This document shows positions 36,392 to 45,437 of a DNA stretch of 64,000 bases, piece by piece. This DNA is from Cytophagaceae bacterium. Its GTDB lineage: Bacteria; Bacteroidota; Bacteroidia; Cytophagales; Spirosomataceae. The notes beneath the pieces were generated by a model that saw only the letters and a program-made list of their open reading frames with translations, ran no database searches and was not told the origin of the DNA. A program made the position numbers and the translations under genes. The stretch is from assembly GCA_027491315.1 (NCBI GenBank), contig JAIXWL010000001.1:186001-250000 (forward strand). Direction: 5' to 3'. Position 1 is the stretch's first letter; the number at the start of each line of letters is the position of its first letter.

Positions 36392-38413
36392 TTATTTTAC
36401 TCCTGCATCTCCAACTATCCAGTAGTCATACCAGGCTGTCAAATTAAATAGTGTCCATAAATAAAGACTATTATCTTTTTTACCTGTGAAATGATCTGAG
36501 AATAGTTGTTCAATATAGTTTTTATTGAAAAAGCCCTTTTCCATAAGTTTTGAAGAAAATAAAGAATTACGGACCTTCTTTCCAAAATCACCTTTTAACC
36601 ATTCGGCCATTGGGGCATTAAACCCCATTTTTTTTCTGTCTATAATTTCGTCAGGAATTATGCCTCTGACAGCCTTCTTAAAGAGATATTTTGCTTCATC
36701 ATTCCTGATCTTAAATCTCTGAGGGATATCCATCGTAAACTCAATAAGCTTATGATCGAGGAATGGCACTCTTGCCTCAAGGGATACTGACATAGCTATT
36801 TTATCCACTCTCATTAATAATAATTCTGGGAGACGTAACTGAAACTCATTGTATATCATCCTGTTAAGAGTATCAGTACCAGGATGTTCCTTATAAAGCG
36901 GTGCTAAAAAGGATTTAATAACATTAAATGAATCTAACTCATAATAATCTGGATTTATTAATCCTGAATCCCTTAACTCTTTACTAATAACAGGTACGGG
37001 AAATTTATCCTTATTCAACAATCGCGACTTCATTACATCCCAGAAAACTGTAGCTCCGGTCCAGAACAGTTCCCTGTTGCGTGTTGCCCTATCAATAATA
37101 TCTGCGTAAAATTCCCATTTGGGATAATATCCAGACAATTTATTTGCTAGTGCTGAAATTATTTGCTTTCCGAACTTCGGAATCCATTTTCTGTAGGGAT
37201 TCCAAAATTTCTTCTCCAGTTTCATATAATTTATGAAGCTGCCATATCCTGAAAATTGCTCATCTGAGCCTTCACCCACCTGAACTACGGTTACTCCTTT
37301 TTCTTTTGCAAGTTTTGAAACAAAATATAAAGGAATACATACCCAATCAGCCACTGGTTCATCCTGTTGATAAATCAAATCATCCAGATATGATATCATA
37401 TCAGCCTCATCAATCAGGACCTCATGGTGATTCGTATTAAACTTATCAGATACCAGCCTGGCATGTTCAAGTTCATTTAAATGTTTATAATCTTTAAACC
37501 CAACAGTAAAGGTTTCAAGGGGGCGTTGAGTACATTTGCTCATCAGCGCCACATTAACGGAAGAGTCGATACCTCCTGAAAGAAAAACACCTATAGGAAC
37601 GTCTGACATCATCCTTTTCTCAACACCATTTATCAGATGTTTTCTTATTCCATCAAGATAAAACTGTTCTTCTTGCTCTTCAGAAAGGCCTTTAACCTGA
37701 GACTTATTGTCAGTTTTCCCAGGTACTGCATCCCAATACCGCCTACTTTCAACTTCACCATCAGATGATAACTTCAAATAATACCCGGATGGAAGTTTAA
37801 AAATCCCTTTGAACATAGTCATCGGAGCGGGGGTAGTCAAAAAGCTCAGGTAATGAAACATTGCCTGTGGATCTATATCTCTTTCGACCAAAGGGTTACT
37901 TATTATACTCTTAATTTCTGATCCGAAAAGGAAAGTTCCATCCTGAAACGAAAAATAGAGTGGTTTTACTCCAACTCTGTCACGAGCTAAAACCAACTCT
38001 TTAATATTTTCATCCCAAATAGCAAATGCATAATCACCCTCGATTTTTTCAAGTAGCCCGTCAATACCCCATTCTTCATACCCGTGAATAAGCACTTCAG
38101 TGTCAGAATGATCAGTTTGGAAAAAATGCCCTTTAGAAACCAGTTGCTCTCTAAGACCTAAATGGTTATATATCTCTCCGTTGAAGGTTATAATTACTTT
38201 TCCATCCTCATTGGCCATGGGCTGGGCAGCGCTTGTGGTCAAATCAATGATAGATAACCTTCTATGTGCAAGTCCTACCTTCTTATTATCTGAGATCCAA
38301 TTTTCACCCCCGTCTGGCCCCCTGTGCAGCATCGAATCCCGCATACCGGTTAAAACAGCAGCGTCTACTTTTTCTACAGAATTGAAACAAAATATTCCGG
38401 TTATACCACACAT
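36392..38413 (-). CDS. Asparagine synthase-like amidotransferase (copy 3)
   Basis: A 673-residue AsnB-type protein. Cys2 (MCGITG), RGPDGGEN and NGEIYNHLG mark the glutaminase domain. FLSGGIDSSVNVALMSK near residue 278 is the ATP loop, and LLMRVDKIAMSVSLEARVPFLDHK and KKMGFNAPMAEW end the synthetase domain. It is about 40 residues longer than copies 1 and 2, with the extra length between the domains and in the C-terminal half. It starts 2 nt after bi-domain oxidoreductase copy 2. Confidence 0.9.
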   Translation of the reverse strand: MCGITGIFCFNSVEKVDAAVLTGMRDSMLHRGPDGGENWISDNKKVGLAHRRLSIIDLTTSAAQPMANEDGKVIITFNGEIYNHLGLREQLVSKGHFFQTDHSDTEVLIHGYEEWGIDGLLEKIEGDYAFAIWDENIKELVLARDRVGVKPLYFSFQDGTFLFGSEIKSIISNPLVERDIDPQAMFHYLSFLTTPAPMTMFKGIFKLPSGYYLKLSSDGEVESRRYWDAVPGKTDNKSQVKGLSEEQEEQFYLDGIRKHLINGVEKRMMSDVPIGVFLSGGIDSSVNVALMSKCTQRPLETFTVGFKDYKHLNELEHARLVSDKFNTNHHEVLIDEADMISYLDDLIYQQDEPVADWVCIPLYFVSKLAKEKGVTVVQVGEGSDEQFSGYGSFINYMKLEKKFWNPYRKWIPKFGKQIISALANKLSGYYPKWEFYADIIDRATRNRELFWTGATVFWDVMKSRLLNKDKFPVPVISKELRDSGLINPDYYELDSFNVIKSFLAPLYKEHPGTDTLNRMIYNEFQLRLPELLLMRVDKIAMSVSLEARVPFLDHKLIEFTMDIPQRFKIRNDEAKYLFKKAVRGIIPDEIIDRKKMGFNAPMAEWLKGDFGKKVRNSLFSSKLMEKGFFNKNYIEQLFSDHFTGKKDNSLYLWTLFNLTAWYDYWIVGDAGVK

Positions 38414-38415
38414 AA

Positions 38416-40566
38416 TTAATTTGGTGTTGAAATTGTATTCAATAATTGTTCGACTTTAAAGCTGATTTCGGTGGCTGAAAATTGTTCTTCCAGCGTTATA
38501 GGCCATACCCCACCTTTACTTAAACAATCGGCTAAGGCTGATAACTCCTCAAGATGGCCTTTACCTGAACAATTGTAAACTTTTTTTCCTTTTGAGCTAT
38601 AATGAATAATTTCCTTATAGTCGTTAAGCATAATTACCTGACCATCAAAAAATATTTCACATGACTCTTTTGGATAAGTTTTAACTCCCATACTTGTGTA
38701 AGAGAGTGTGCAGACAGATCCGTTGGAGTATTTAAGTGTTGCTATAAAATTATCATTGCTTTTCCATTGCGAACCAATGGGTGTGATATAATCAACACTT
38801 ACTGAAATACAAAACGAACCCGTAAAATAATTGAATAAATCATAAATGTGACATGCTTCTCCAATATTGCGACCACCCCCTTCTATTCCTTGAACCCAAA
38901 CATCATTTGCAATGAAACCTGCATTCATTTTATAGTTTATCATTAATGGTGTGGTGGTCTCAGAGGTAAGCTTTTTAATTATCCCAGCCGTACTTGAAAA
39001 GCGCCTGTTAAAGCCTGTCATTAATACCGGGGCTTCTGCATTTGACTGATAGAAATTTTTAATATCAGCAATCTCTTGACTCGTCATAGCCAATGGCTTC
39101 TCAACGAATACATTTTTTCCTGATTTAAGTGCATCCAAGGTCATTGAAGCATGCAAATTATGCCTTGTACATATCATAACAAGATTTACCTCAGGGTCGG
39201 AAAGCAACTCAGCATAATCAGTTGTTGCAAACTTAGCTTCAAACTGTTTGGCTACACCAAGGGCATTAGAACCCGTTCGGTTCATAACTGAATATATCTC
39301 GAATTCACTATTCAGCTGTTTCAGATTTGGCAAATGAGTTGATTGGGCAAAGCCTCCTGCTCCGGCAATTCCCACCTTTATGATACCGGGATTACCTTGA
39401 TTAGTTACTGGCAACTTAACTAATCTTGAAATCGTTGCATCCTTGGAATCAACCGGATAGTTTAGAACAATAACCATCGACTTAAGTAATCCTGATTTAA
39501 GATCAGCATAAACTTCAGGCGCGTCGGTTAATGAAAAACTTTTATCAATTAATGCGTCGAGTTGAATACTTCCTTGATTAAGTAAACGTAAATACTCCTG
39601 CATATTTCTGTTTTCTGTCCATCTGACATAAGCGAATGGATAATCCTGTCCATCCTCTTCATAAAGAGAATCATATCTTCCAGGTCCATAGGAAGTTGAA
39701 ATAAGAAAATCAATTTCCTTTCTATAAAAATCTTCCCTGGAAAAGTCTAATGATACACTTCCTACGAGAACAACTTTGCCCTTTTTACGGCAAATTTTCA
39801 TCGACTGGTTAATAATATCATCAGCCGTAGCTGCTGCAGTGATAATTACAGTATCCGCACCAAGATTATTGGTGTATAGATTTACTCTTTCTACCACATC
39901 TTGTAAAACTGGGTTTATTCCAGCCTCCATGCCACTTTTTGTTCCTAAATCAATGCGTTTCTGATCCAGATCAATTCCAATCACACGGCACCCCGCGTTT
40001 TTCAAAAGTTGCACAGTCAATTGCCCGAGAATACCAAGACCAAAGACTACTACAAACTCCCCTAACACGGGATTAGCACGACGAACCCCTTGTAAAGCAA
40101 TTGCCCCCAGAGTAACAGTAGATGCAATATCTAAACTCATATCTGGATCTAATTTGACTACAAGATTTACCGGGACTTCGATTAATTCTGCATGGTTGGC
40201 ATAACCTGCCCCAGCGCAAGCAACCCGATCACCAACTGATATACCTGTTACATTTATACCAGTAGAGATAACAATACCTGACGCAGAATAGCCTATTTGC
40301 TGTGCAGCACCAATCTTACCTTGAAGTAAACTTTTGGCATTGCTAAATCCTTTCTCCTTTACAAGATCAAAGACTTTTTTAATATACTCCGGCCTCTTCA
40401 AAAGTCGTTTGTAAATAGGCTCACCTGATCCCTTTACAGTTGTCATTTCAGTGCCGGGACTTATGCATGAATAGTAAACCTGTACTAAAACATTATTGGG
40501 GCTAACTAACGGAGCTGGAACCTGTTCAACCACAACCTGACCTTTCTTCACTAATAACTGTTTCAT
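38416..40566 (-). CDS. Bi-domain oxidoreductase: MDR dehydrogenase-like plus Gfo/Idh/MocA (copy 2)
   Basis: A 716-residue fusion with the same plan as 22734. The MDR half begins VEQVPAPLVSPNNVLVQVYYSCISPGTEM and has FGLGILGQLTVQLL as the NAD motif; KGKVVLVGSVSLD and STSYGPGRYD are shared with copy 1. The Gfo/Idh/MocA half has VGIAGAGGFAQSTHL and EKPLAMTSQEI. Both halves align with copy 1 throughout, so the fusion predates the duplication. Substrate unknown. Confidence 0.87.
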   Translation of the reverse strand: MKQLLVKKGQVVVEQVPAPLVSPNNVLVQVYYSCISPGTEMTTVKGSGEPIYKRLLKRPEYIKKVFDLVKEKGFSNAKSLLQGKIGAAQQIGYSASGIVISTGINVTGISVGDRVACAGAGYANHAELIEVPVNLVVKLDPDMSLDIASTVTLGAIALQGVRRANPVLGEFVVVFGLGILGQLTVQLLKNAGCRVIGIDLDQKRIDLGTKSGMEAGINPVLQDVVERVNLYTNNLGADTVIITAAATADDIINQSMKICRKKGKVVLVGSVSLDFSREDFYRKEIDFLISTSYGPGRYDSLYEEDGQDYPFAYVRWTENRNMQEYLRLLNQGSIQLDALIDKSFSLTDAPEVYADLKSGLLKSMVIVLNYPVDSKDATISRLVKLPVTNQGNPGIIKVGIAGAGGFAQSTHLPNLKQLNSEFEIYSVMNRTGSNALGVAKQFEAKFATTDYAELLSDPEVNLVMICTRHNLHASMTLDALKSGKNVFVEKPLAMTSQEIADIKNFYQSNAEAPVLMTGFNRRFSSTAGIIKKLTSETTTPLMINYKMNAGFIANDVWVQGIEGGGRNIGEACHIYDLFNYFTGSFCISVSVDYITPIGSQWKSNDNFIATLKYSNGSVCTLSYTSMGVKTYPKESCEIFFDGQVIMLNDYKEIIHYSSKGKKVYNCSGKGHLEELSALADCLSKGGVWPITLEEQFSATEISFKVEQLLNTISTPN

Positions 40567-40581
40567 TATAAAAAATATCTT

Positions 40582-41796
40582 TTACGAAAACTCACGAATA
40601 ATATCTAAATGTTCCTCTACTATTTGATCATTAGTAAAAAGCTTTAGAGCGCGCTTTCTTCCTTGCTCTCCATATTCATTCCTGATTTGAGGATTCTTAA
40701 CTAGGATGTTGAGCTTATCAATATAGAATTCTACACTTAATTTGCCATTTTCAAAAGGTACTAATATGCCCGAAACATTATCTTCGATAGTTTCCGGATG
40801 ACCACCTGATCGCGAAGCAATAACCGCTTTCCCTGACATCATAGCTTCTATATTAGCAATTCCCATACATGCATGTTTGTCTTTAGTGGGAGCAGTAAAT
40901 ATATCACATGCAGCGAAAAAATAATGTTTTTCTTCAATTGGAATACTGAAAGCGAATCTTACCTGTGTGTTACTTTTGGCAAGTAGTTCAACAGAGTCAC
41001 ATAATTCTGCTCTGGCACCTACAAAAAATACTATTAAATTTTTGTCGATAGAAGTAATACTATCAATCTCACGAATCAAGAAATCAATTCCCATATCAAC
41101 TCCAATTCTTCCCATGGTCATCAAAACAATTGCATTTTCAGGGATGTTATATTTCTCCCTAATTTTATTACCATCATTTTGGGGATTAAACAAAATTTCA
41201 TCCACATTATTATAGATAACTTTTGTCGGATAATCTATCCCCAAAAATTCCTTTCCTGAATCAGCACAATAACGGCTACAAGAGAGTATTTTATCTGTAT
41301 GGCTCACAGCATGTCGTAAAAACTTCTTTTCATTCAAGTAAACGTCAGGAGTTAAAAAGAACGCACCGTAAATCGAGCAAAAAATTCTTGGACTTTTATT
41401 TTTTCGTTTTATAAATGGGGAGAGGTGTAATTGATCATTATCATAGGTAAATATGAATGAAATATCTTCTTGTTCAACAATTTTATTTACCCGTTCTGCA
41501 ATTGTCACTGCCCTTATAAATTTCTTTATTGTGAGGCCCTTCTGATGTTTTAGCCCCCTAATAGCATTACTTATAATTGAAAATGTATTCTTTTTAAAAA
41601 ATGAAACAGGAGAGAAATAGATATTGTTAACTCCCATTTCTTGCCTGTGAATTTCTACTTCTGATTCAGTATAGGAAAGAGTAATAACGTTATAACCCTT
41701 ATTTTTGATCGCTGGGAGTAATACAAAAAGATTACTTGCGATACCTCCAAAAGGGGGAGGCCAGGGTCCAACAAAAAGTAAATTGTATTTAGCCAT
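40582..41796 (-). CDS. Glycosyltransferase family 4
   Basis: The start is ATG 41796 (MAKYNLLFVGPWPPPFGGIA); 404 residues. The N-terminal PPPFGGIASN is the acceptor loop of GT4 enzymes. The C-terminal domain has LMTMGRIGVDMGIDFLIRE and ACMGIANIEAMMSGKAVIAS (EX7E-like). The ATG overlaps the TGA stop of an upstream open frame (TGATG), a sign that this gene was once coupled to a membrane-protein gene now reduced to a remnant. Confidence 0.88.
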   Translation of the reverse strand: MAKYNLLFVGPWPPPFGGIASNLFVLLPAIKNKGYNVITLSYTESEVEIHRQEMGVNNIYFSPVSFFKKNTFSIISNAIRGLKHQKGLTIKKFIRAVTIAERVNKIVEQEDISFIFTYDNDQLHLSPFIKRKNKSPRIFCSIYGAFFLTPDVYLNEKKFLRHAVSHTDKILSCSRYCADSGKEFLGIDYPTKVIYNNVDEILFNPQNDGNKIREKYNIPENAIVLMTMGRIGVDMGIDFLIREIDSITSIDKNLIVFFVGARAELCDSVELLAKSNTQVRFAFSIPIEEKHYFFAACDIFTAPTKDKHACMGIANIEAMMSGKAVIASRSGGHPETIEDNVSGILVPFENGKLSVEFYIDKLNILVKNPQIRNEYGEQGRKRALKLFTNDQIVEEHLDIIREFS

Positions 41797-42005
41797 CAAT
41801 TCGTAATAATAGAGTTTTTAGAGTATTGTTTTAGATAATTTGAAAAACCTTTAACAGAAAAATCAGTGGTTGCCAATAAAAGTATACTTAATAATAACAG
41901 AGCCAAAATGTCACTGGAAACTACAATTAATTTTTTAGGTTGCTTTGAAGTTGGGATTTGAAAATTAATTTTAAAATGATAAATCGAAAAAGTAGGTGAC
42001 TTACA
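41796..42005 (-). pseudogene. C-terminal remnant of a membrane protein gene, or a small membrane ORF without ATG
   Basis: The whole gap between the DegT gene (ends 42011) and the GT4 gene is open in one frame: about 69 codons to TGA at 41796-41798. The product has a basic stretch (SKQPKK), a hydrophobic helix (DILALLLLSILLLA) and a polar tail (GFSNYLKQYSKNSIITN). No ATG or GTG start is present; only an internal TTG. In such AT-rich DNA a frame this long is unlikely by chance, and its stop overlaps the next start like true neighbours here. I read it as the 3' end of a gene whose 5' part was lost. A short TTG-started protein remains possible. Confidence 0.45.
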
Positions 42006-42010
42006 AACTA

Positions 42011-43288
42011 TTACAACCCAAGCCAGATTAATTTTTGCTCGGGATATTTCAAAAGGAAGTTTCTAACTAACGATGATATTTTTCTAACATCACTGGGGGT
42101 AAGTCTGCAATGGAATGGAAGATTCACTATATGTGAAGCAACAGCATTAGCGTTAGGAAATAATTCAGGGTCAAAATTGAACTTTTCAGATTCAGGAAGG
42201 GGCGATAAGGGACCATCAAACCAATATCCAACTTCAACACCATTTTCAAGAAACCAGTCTGTAAATAATTGACGATCCTCCGTGTAGAAACAAATACGGG
42301 GCGAAACCGCATGTTGTAAATCATCGTAATCAGAGATTTTAATATTTTCAAGTGCAGCTAAACTAGTAGTAATATATGATATATTGTTTGAGTATTGGAA
42401 TTGAATTGCACTCATTTTTTTCCATTGAAAAATCAATAACATTAATTGAGGGCCAGCAAGTTTCAAAATAAAGTCAGAAGAAGGTGAACCCTTAATTTCA
42501 TTGTCAGGAGTTGAATATCTAAATATCTTAAACTTAAAAAATAAGTAAATGATGTATTTACCAATCCAGTGGATTCCCGGCTTATGACAAATTCCAGAGA
42601 TAGCGGTTTGAAAGGTCTCTTTTATGACCCTTTTAAACCCAGGTTTACCCAGTATTTCATAATGTTCAGTTAAGCGTATTGAAAGTTTATCATTTCTTGA
42701 AAGCAGAACTCCACCCCACCCTGTGGAAATTGTTTTGGAAAGCTCCATTGAAAATATAACAGCATCCGCTTTAGAACCAAGTAAAATCCCTGACTTGGCA
42801 GCTCCCCAGGATAATGCGCAATCCTCAATTATTAAAATCCCTTTTTCTGAGGCTATTTCTTTAATCTTTGAAAAACTCACACCAAAACCCATAGTATGCT
42901 GTACTATTATTGCCTTAACAGAGTCATCAATCAAATTGATCAGTTGATCTTCACCATTATTTAAACTAGAATGTTTTATATCTGCATAAATTGGTTTAGC
43001 TCCAACAGCAATAATTCCGGTAGGTACTGCAAGGCATGTGAATGCAGAAATTAAGACCTTATCACCCGGGCCAATTCCCCAGGCGCCAAGACATGCTGCA
43101 ATAGAGCTTCTTGCTGAGGAATAAGAATAAACCTTGGTATTTGGGAAGTATTTATTGATATGTTCAGAAATCTTTCTTCTCTTTTGCTCGTCTGTTTCCC
43201 AAATTGCGGAAATCAATCCATAAACTAATACCAAAGCCTCTGAAAAGCCTATTGAGCCATAGTATAAAGAAATAAATCGCTTAAACAT
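42011..43288 (-). CDS. DegT/DnrJ/EryC1/StrS-type aminotransferase (divergent)
   Basis: A 425-residue fold-type I PLP protein. SSARSSIAACLGAWGIGPGDKVL (near 57-79) and PIYADIKHSSLN match the N-terminal half. EDCALSWGA carries the PLP Asp. The presumed PLP lysine lies in SMELSKTISTGWGG; most sugar aminotransferases have GEGG where this one has GWGG, so it is a divergent branch. The C-terminus is longer than usual. It is flanked by two non-coding stretches with gene remnants and is the least coupled gene of the locus. Confidence 0.75.
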   Translation of the reverse strand: MFKRFISLYYGSIGFSEALVLVYGLISAIWETDEQKRRKISEHINKYFPNTKVYSYSSARSSIAACLGAWGIGPGDKVLISAFTCLAVPTGIIAVGAKPIYADIKHSSLNNGEDQLINLIDDSVKAIIVQHTMGFGVSFSKIKEIASEKGILIIEDCALSWGAAKSGILLGSKADAVIFSMELSKTISTGWGGVLLSRNDKLSIRLTEHYEILGKPGFKRVIKETFQTAISGICHKPGIHWIGKYIIYLFFKFKIFRYSTPDNEIKGSPSSDFILKLAGPQLMLLIFQWKKMSAIQFQYSNNISYITTSLAALENIKISDYDDLQHAVSPRICFYTEDRQLFTDWFLENGVEVGYWFDGPLSPLPESEKFNFDPELFPNANAVASHIVNLPFHCRLTPSDVRKISSLVRNFLLKYPEQKLIWLGL

Positions 43289-43433
43289 TCAGATGAATAA
43301 TTATTTATAAATAAAGAAAAAATGCTAAGGACATTTCATTGAGAAAATAAAGAATTTTGTCTATCCAGAATTATAAAATCAAGGAAAAATTCTTTCAGAT
43401 TAGTTGTTAAAATAAATTTTTTATACTTGATTT

Positions 43434-43610
43434 TTAATCAAATGGATGAATTTTAGGCCCCTTAAAATCAACCAGACTGTTTTTATCTCCTGAAAATAAC
43501 CAGAGTAATTTATGATTTAGGCCAGTTAAGAATACAGGAATTATAGAAGTAAAATAGCCGAATACACCCAAAATGGTTTATAAAAAGGTCGCAACAGAAT
43601 AATCAGTTGG
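43434..43610 (-). pseudogene. Probable frameshifted C-terminal gene remnant
   Basis: In the 373-nt gap 43289-43661 the minus strand reads NQLIILLRPFYKPFWVYSAI in one frame (about 43610-43545) and, after a frame change, FTSIIPVFLTGLNHKLLWLF followed by SGDKNSLVDFKG and PKIHPFD to a stop at 43434. The two pieces read as one hydrophobic C-terminal region ending in a basic/polar tail, as in membrane-associated glycan enzymes. I cannot name the family. The rest of the gap (43289-43433) shows no gene. Confidence 0.38.
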
Positions 43611-43661
43611 TTTCATAATCAATAATTAAACTAAAGAAGAGCTATTATATCTAGTTTAGTA

Positions 43662-44756
43662 TTACCGGCATTTTTCCACTGCAATTATAAATTCTTCGGA
43701 TATAAACTTTATTTGAGCCTCCGTTAAACCAGGAAAAGTTGGCAGGTTGATGCCAATTTTGGAAAGATGCGATGAAACCGGTTGAGAATCTGTCTGATAC
43801 ATAGGCAATTCCGACAAACAATAGAAGAATGGTCTTGAATCAATTCCCCTTTCCTTCAGAATCAATTGAATATTGTCTCTTTGCGTTTTTTCTATACCAT
43901 CAATTAAAACACAGGTAATCCAATTAACCGGCCTGTTATTTTCAAGAGATGGATTCAGAGTGAATCCCGCAGGTTCTAAATAATGACGATAAATACTCAA
44001 AATTTCATCTCTTTGAGCTATCAGAGAATCGATACGTTTCATTTGTGCGACACCTAATGCGGCTTGCATATTGGTCATACGGTAGTTGAATCCAATCTGC
44101 GTGTACCAGTATCTTTTGGTAGTACTCATACCATGATCTCTCAGCAATCTTGCTCGGCTGGCAATTTCCTCCGAATTTGTAGTGAGCCCGCCGCCTTCTC
44201 CTGTCGTAATTATTTTATTGCCAAAAAAACTAAATGATCCCATTAACCCTATTCCTCCAACTTTTTGGCCAAAATGTAAAGCACCATGAGCTTCCGCCGC
44301 ATCTTCAATTAAAGGAATCTTAAACTCATCGGCAATTACCTTCAAGGCAGTCATATCTGCAGGGTGTCCGTACAAATGCACAGGTATGATTGCTTTTGTG
44401 CGTGGGGTAATTTTCCTTCGAACATCATCCGAATCAATACACCAATCATTCTTCCTTACATCAGCAAAAACTGGAGTTGCTCCTGCAACTTTAACAATAT
44501 TAGCAGTGGCCACAAAAGTTAAATCAGGAACTATTACCTCATCACCGGGACCAATATTTAATACCGCCATTGCTAAATGTAAAGATACAGTCCCATTAGC
44601 AGTTAAAATACAGTATTTAGTACCGCAATAGGCAGCAAATAACTCTTCAAATTCCTGGGTGAATTTACCTTGAGATGAAACCCACCCACTGGAAACTGCC
44701 TCTGAAACAAGGCGTAATTCTTCTTCTCCTATCGTGGGTTGTGAAATATTTATCAT
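43662..44756 (-). CDS. DegT/DnrJ/EryC1/StrS family sugar aminotransferase (perosamine synthase-like)
   Basis: A 364-residue PLP enzyme. INISQPTIGEEEL and VSSGWVSSQGKFTQEFE form the N-terminus. ILTANGTVSLHLAMAVL is the phosphate site and IEDAAEAHGA holds the PLP Asp and Gln/Glu region. SFFGNKIITTGEGGGL carries the PLP lysine. NYRMTNMQAALGVAQ is standard. The length and start resemble GDP-perosamine synthase and UDP-4-keto-sugar aminotransferases. It sits 18 nt downstream of a GNAT gene, the usual partner that N-acylates the new amine. Confidence 0.9.
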   Translation of the reverse strand: MINISQPTIGEEELRLVSEAVSSGWVSSQGKFTQEFEELFAAYCGTKYCILTANGTVSLHLAMAVLNIGPGDEVIVPDLTFVATANIVKVAGATPVFADVRKNDWCIDSDDVRRKITPRTKAIIPVHLYGHPADMTALKVIADEFKIPLIEDAAEAHGALHFGQKVGGIGLMGSFSFFGNKIITTGEGGGLTTNSEEIASRARLLRDHGMSTTKRYWYTQIGFNYRMTNMQAALGVAQMKRIDSLIAQRDEILSIYRHYLEPAGFTLNPSLENNRPVNWITCVLIDGIEKTQRDNIQLILKERGIDSRPFFYCLSELPMYQTDSQPVSSHLSKIGINLPTFPGLTEAQIKFISEEFIIAVEKCR

Positions 44757-44774
44757 ATAATCGTACTATTTGTT

Positions 44775-45386
44775 TTAAGAATATGCTGAAATCTCGGGAA
44801 ATTGTGTTGTGTCAAAATTTAAATTTAGTTTTTTATAGATTTCTTGCCATCTAACCACCATGCCCTTAGTATAGAAAAAGGGGACCCAACCTGTATTTAA
44901 ATAAATTTTCAAAGCAGGCAATCGAAAGTCATGTGTCTCTAAATATATACGTTCGTACCCTGCTCTTTGAAGCCGGTTAACCACCGCATTTATCAAAATT
45001 TCACCTAATTTATTACCTCGATGTTGTGGATCGACAGCCAACCATCCCAAATTGCCGGCAAACTTATGCCTTTCTCTACTCTGGTGCGACGCGAAGCAAG
45101 CGCCAACAATATTACCCGTATCAATATGCTCAATTACAAAGAATCCGTTAGGAAGAATATAATTTTTCCAATATTCTAAAGGACACTGACCCATTTCAGA
45201 TAACTCCAACAACTTAAAATATTTATCCCTATCGCTATCATTATACTGCCTCAAACGGTAGTTCTTATTTAAAACTTTATAAGTACCCGAAGATTTTCCA
45301 TTCTTCGGCCAAAGCATTTCCAGGAGATTTTCTTGTTTAGGTTTTTTTATTCGGTTAAGAATCTTGCCAATTATTCGTATGTACAT
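44775..45386 (-). CDS. GNAT family N-acetyltransferase
   Basis: A 203-residue protein. Residues about 40-190 form the GNAT fold: YRLRQYNDSDRDKYFKL at the start, GNLGWLAVDPQHRGNKLGEIL as motif A (QHRGNKLG), and YERIYLETHDFRLPALKIYLNTGWVPF as motif B. It is placed directly before a sugar aminotransferase gene, so N-acylation of an amino sugar is likely. A basic N-terminus of about 35 residues is additional to the fold. Confidence 0.85.
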   Translation of the reverse strand: MYIRIIGKILNRIKKPKQENLLEMLWPKNGKSSGTYKVLNKNYRLRQYNDSDRDKYFKLLELSEMGQCPLEYWKNYILPNGFFVIEHIDTGNIVGACFASHQSRERHKFAGNLGWLAVDPQHRGNKLGEILINAVVNRLQRAGYERIYLETHDFRLPALKIYLNTGWVPFFYTKGMVVRWQEIYKKLNLNFDTTQFPEISAYS

Positions 45387-45437
45387 ATTAGTTTGACTAT
45401 TATCTCATGAATGGCCGATTGTAAAATTAAATATTTA

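Noticed and set aside
25668-38413. AsnB genes as asparagine biosynthesis
   Set aside because: Three distinct copies inside a glycan locus, interleaved with glycosyltransferases, make amidation of sugar acids more likely than asparagine supply. The exact substrate stays open.
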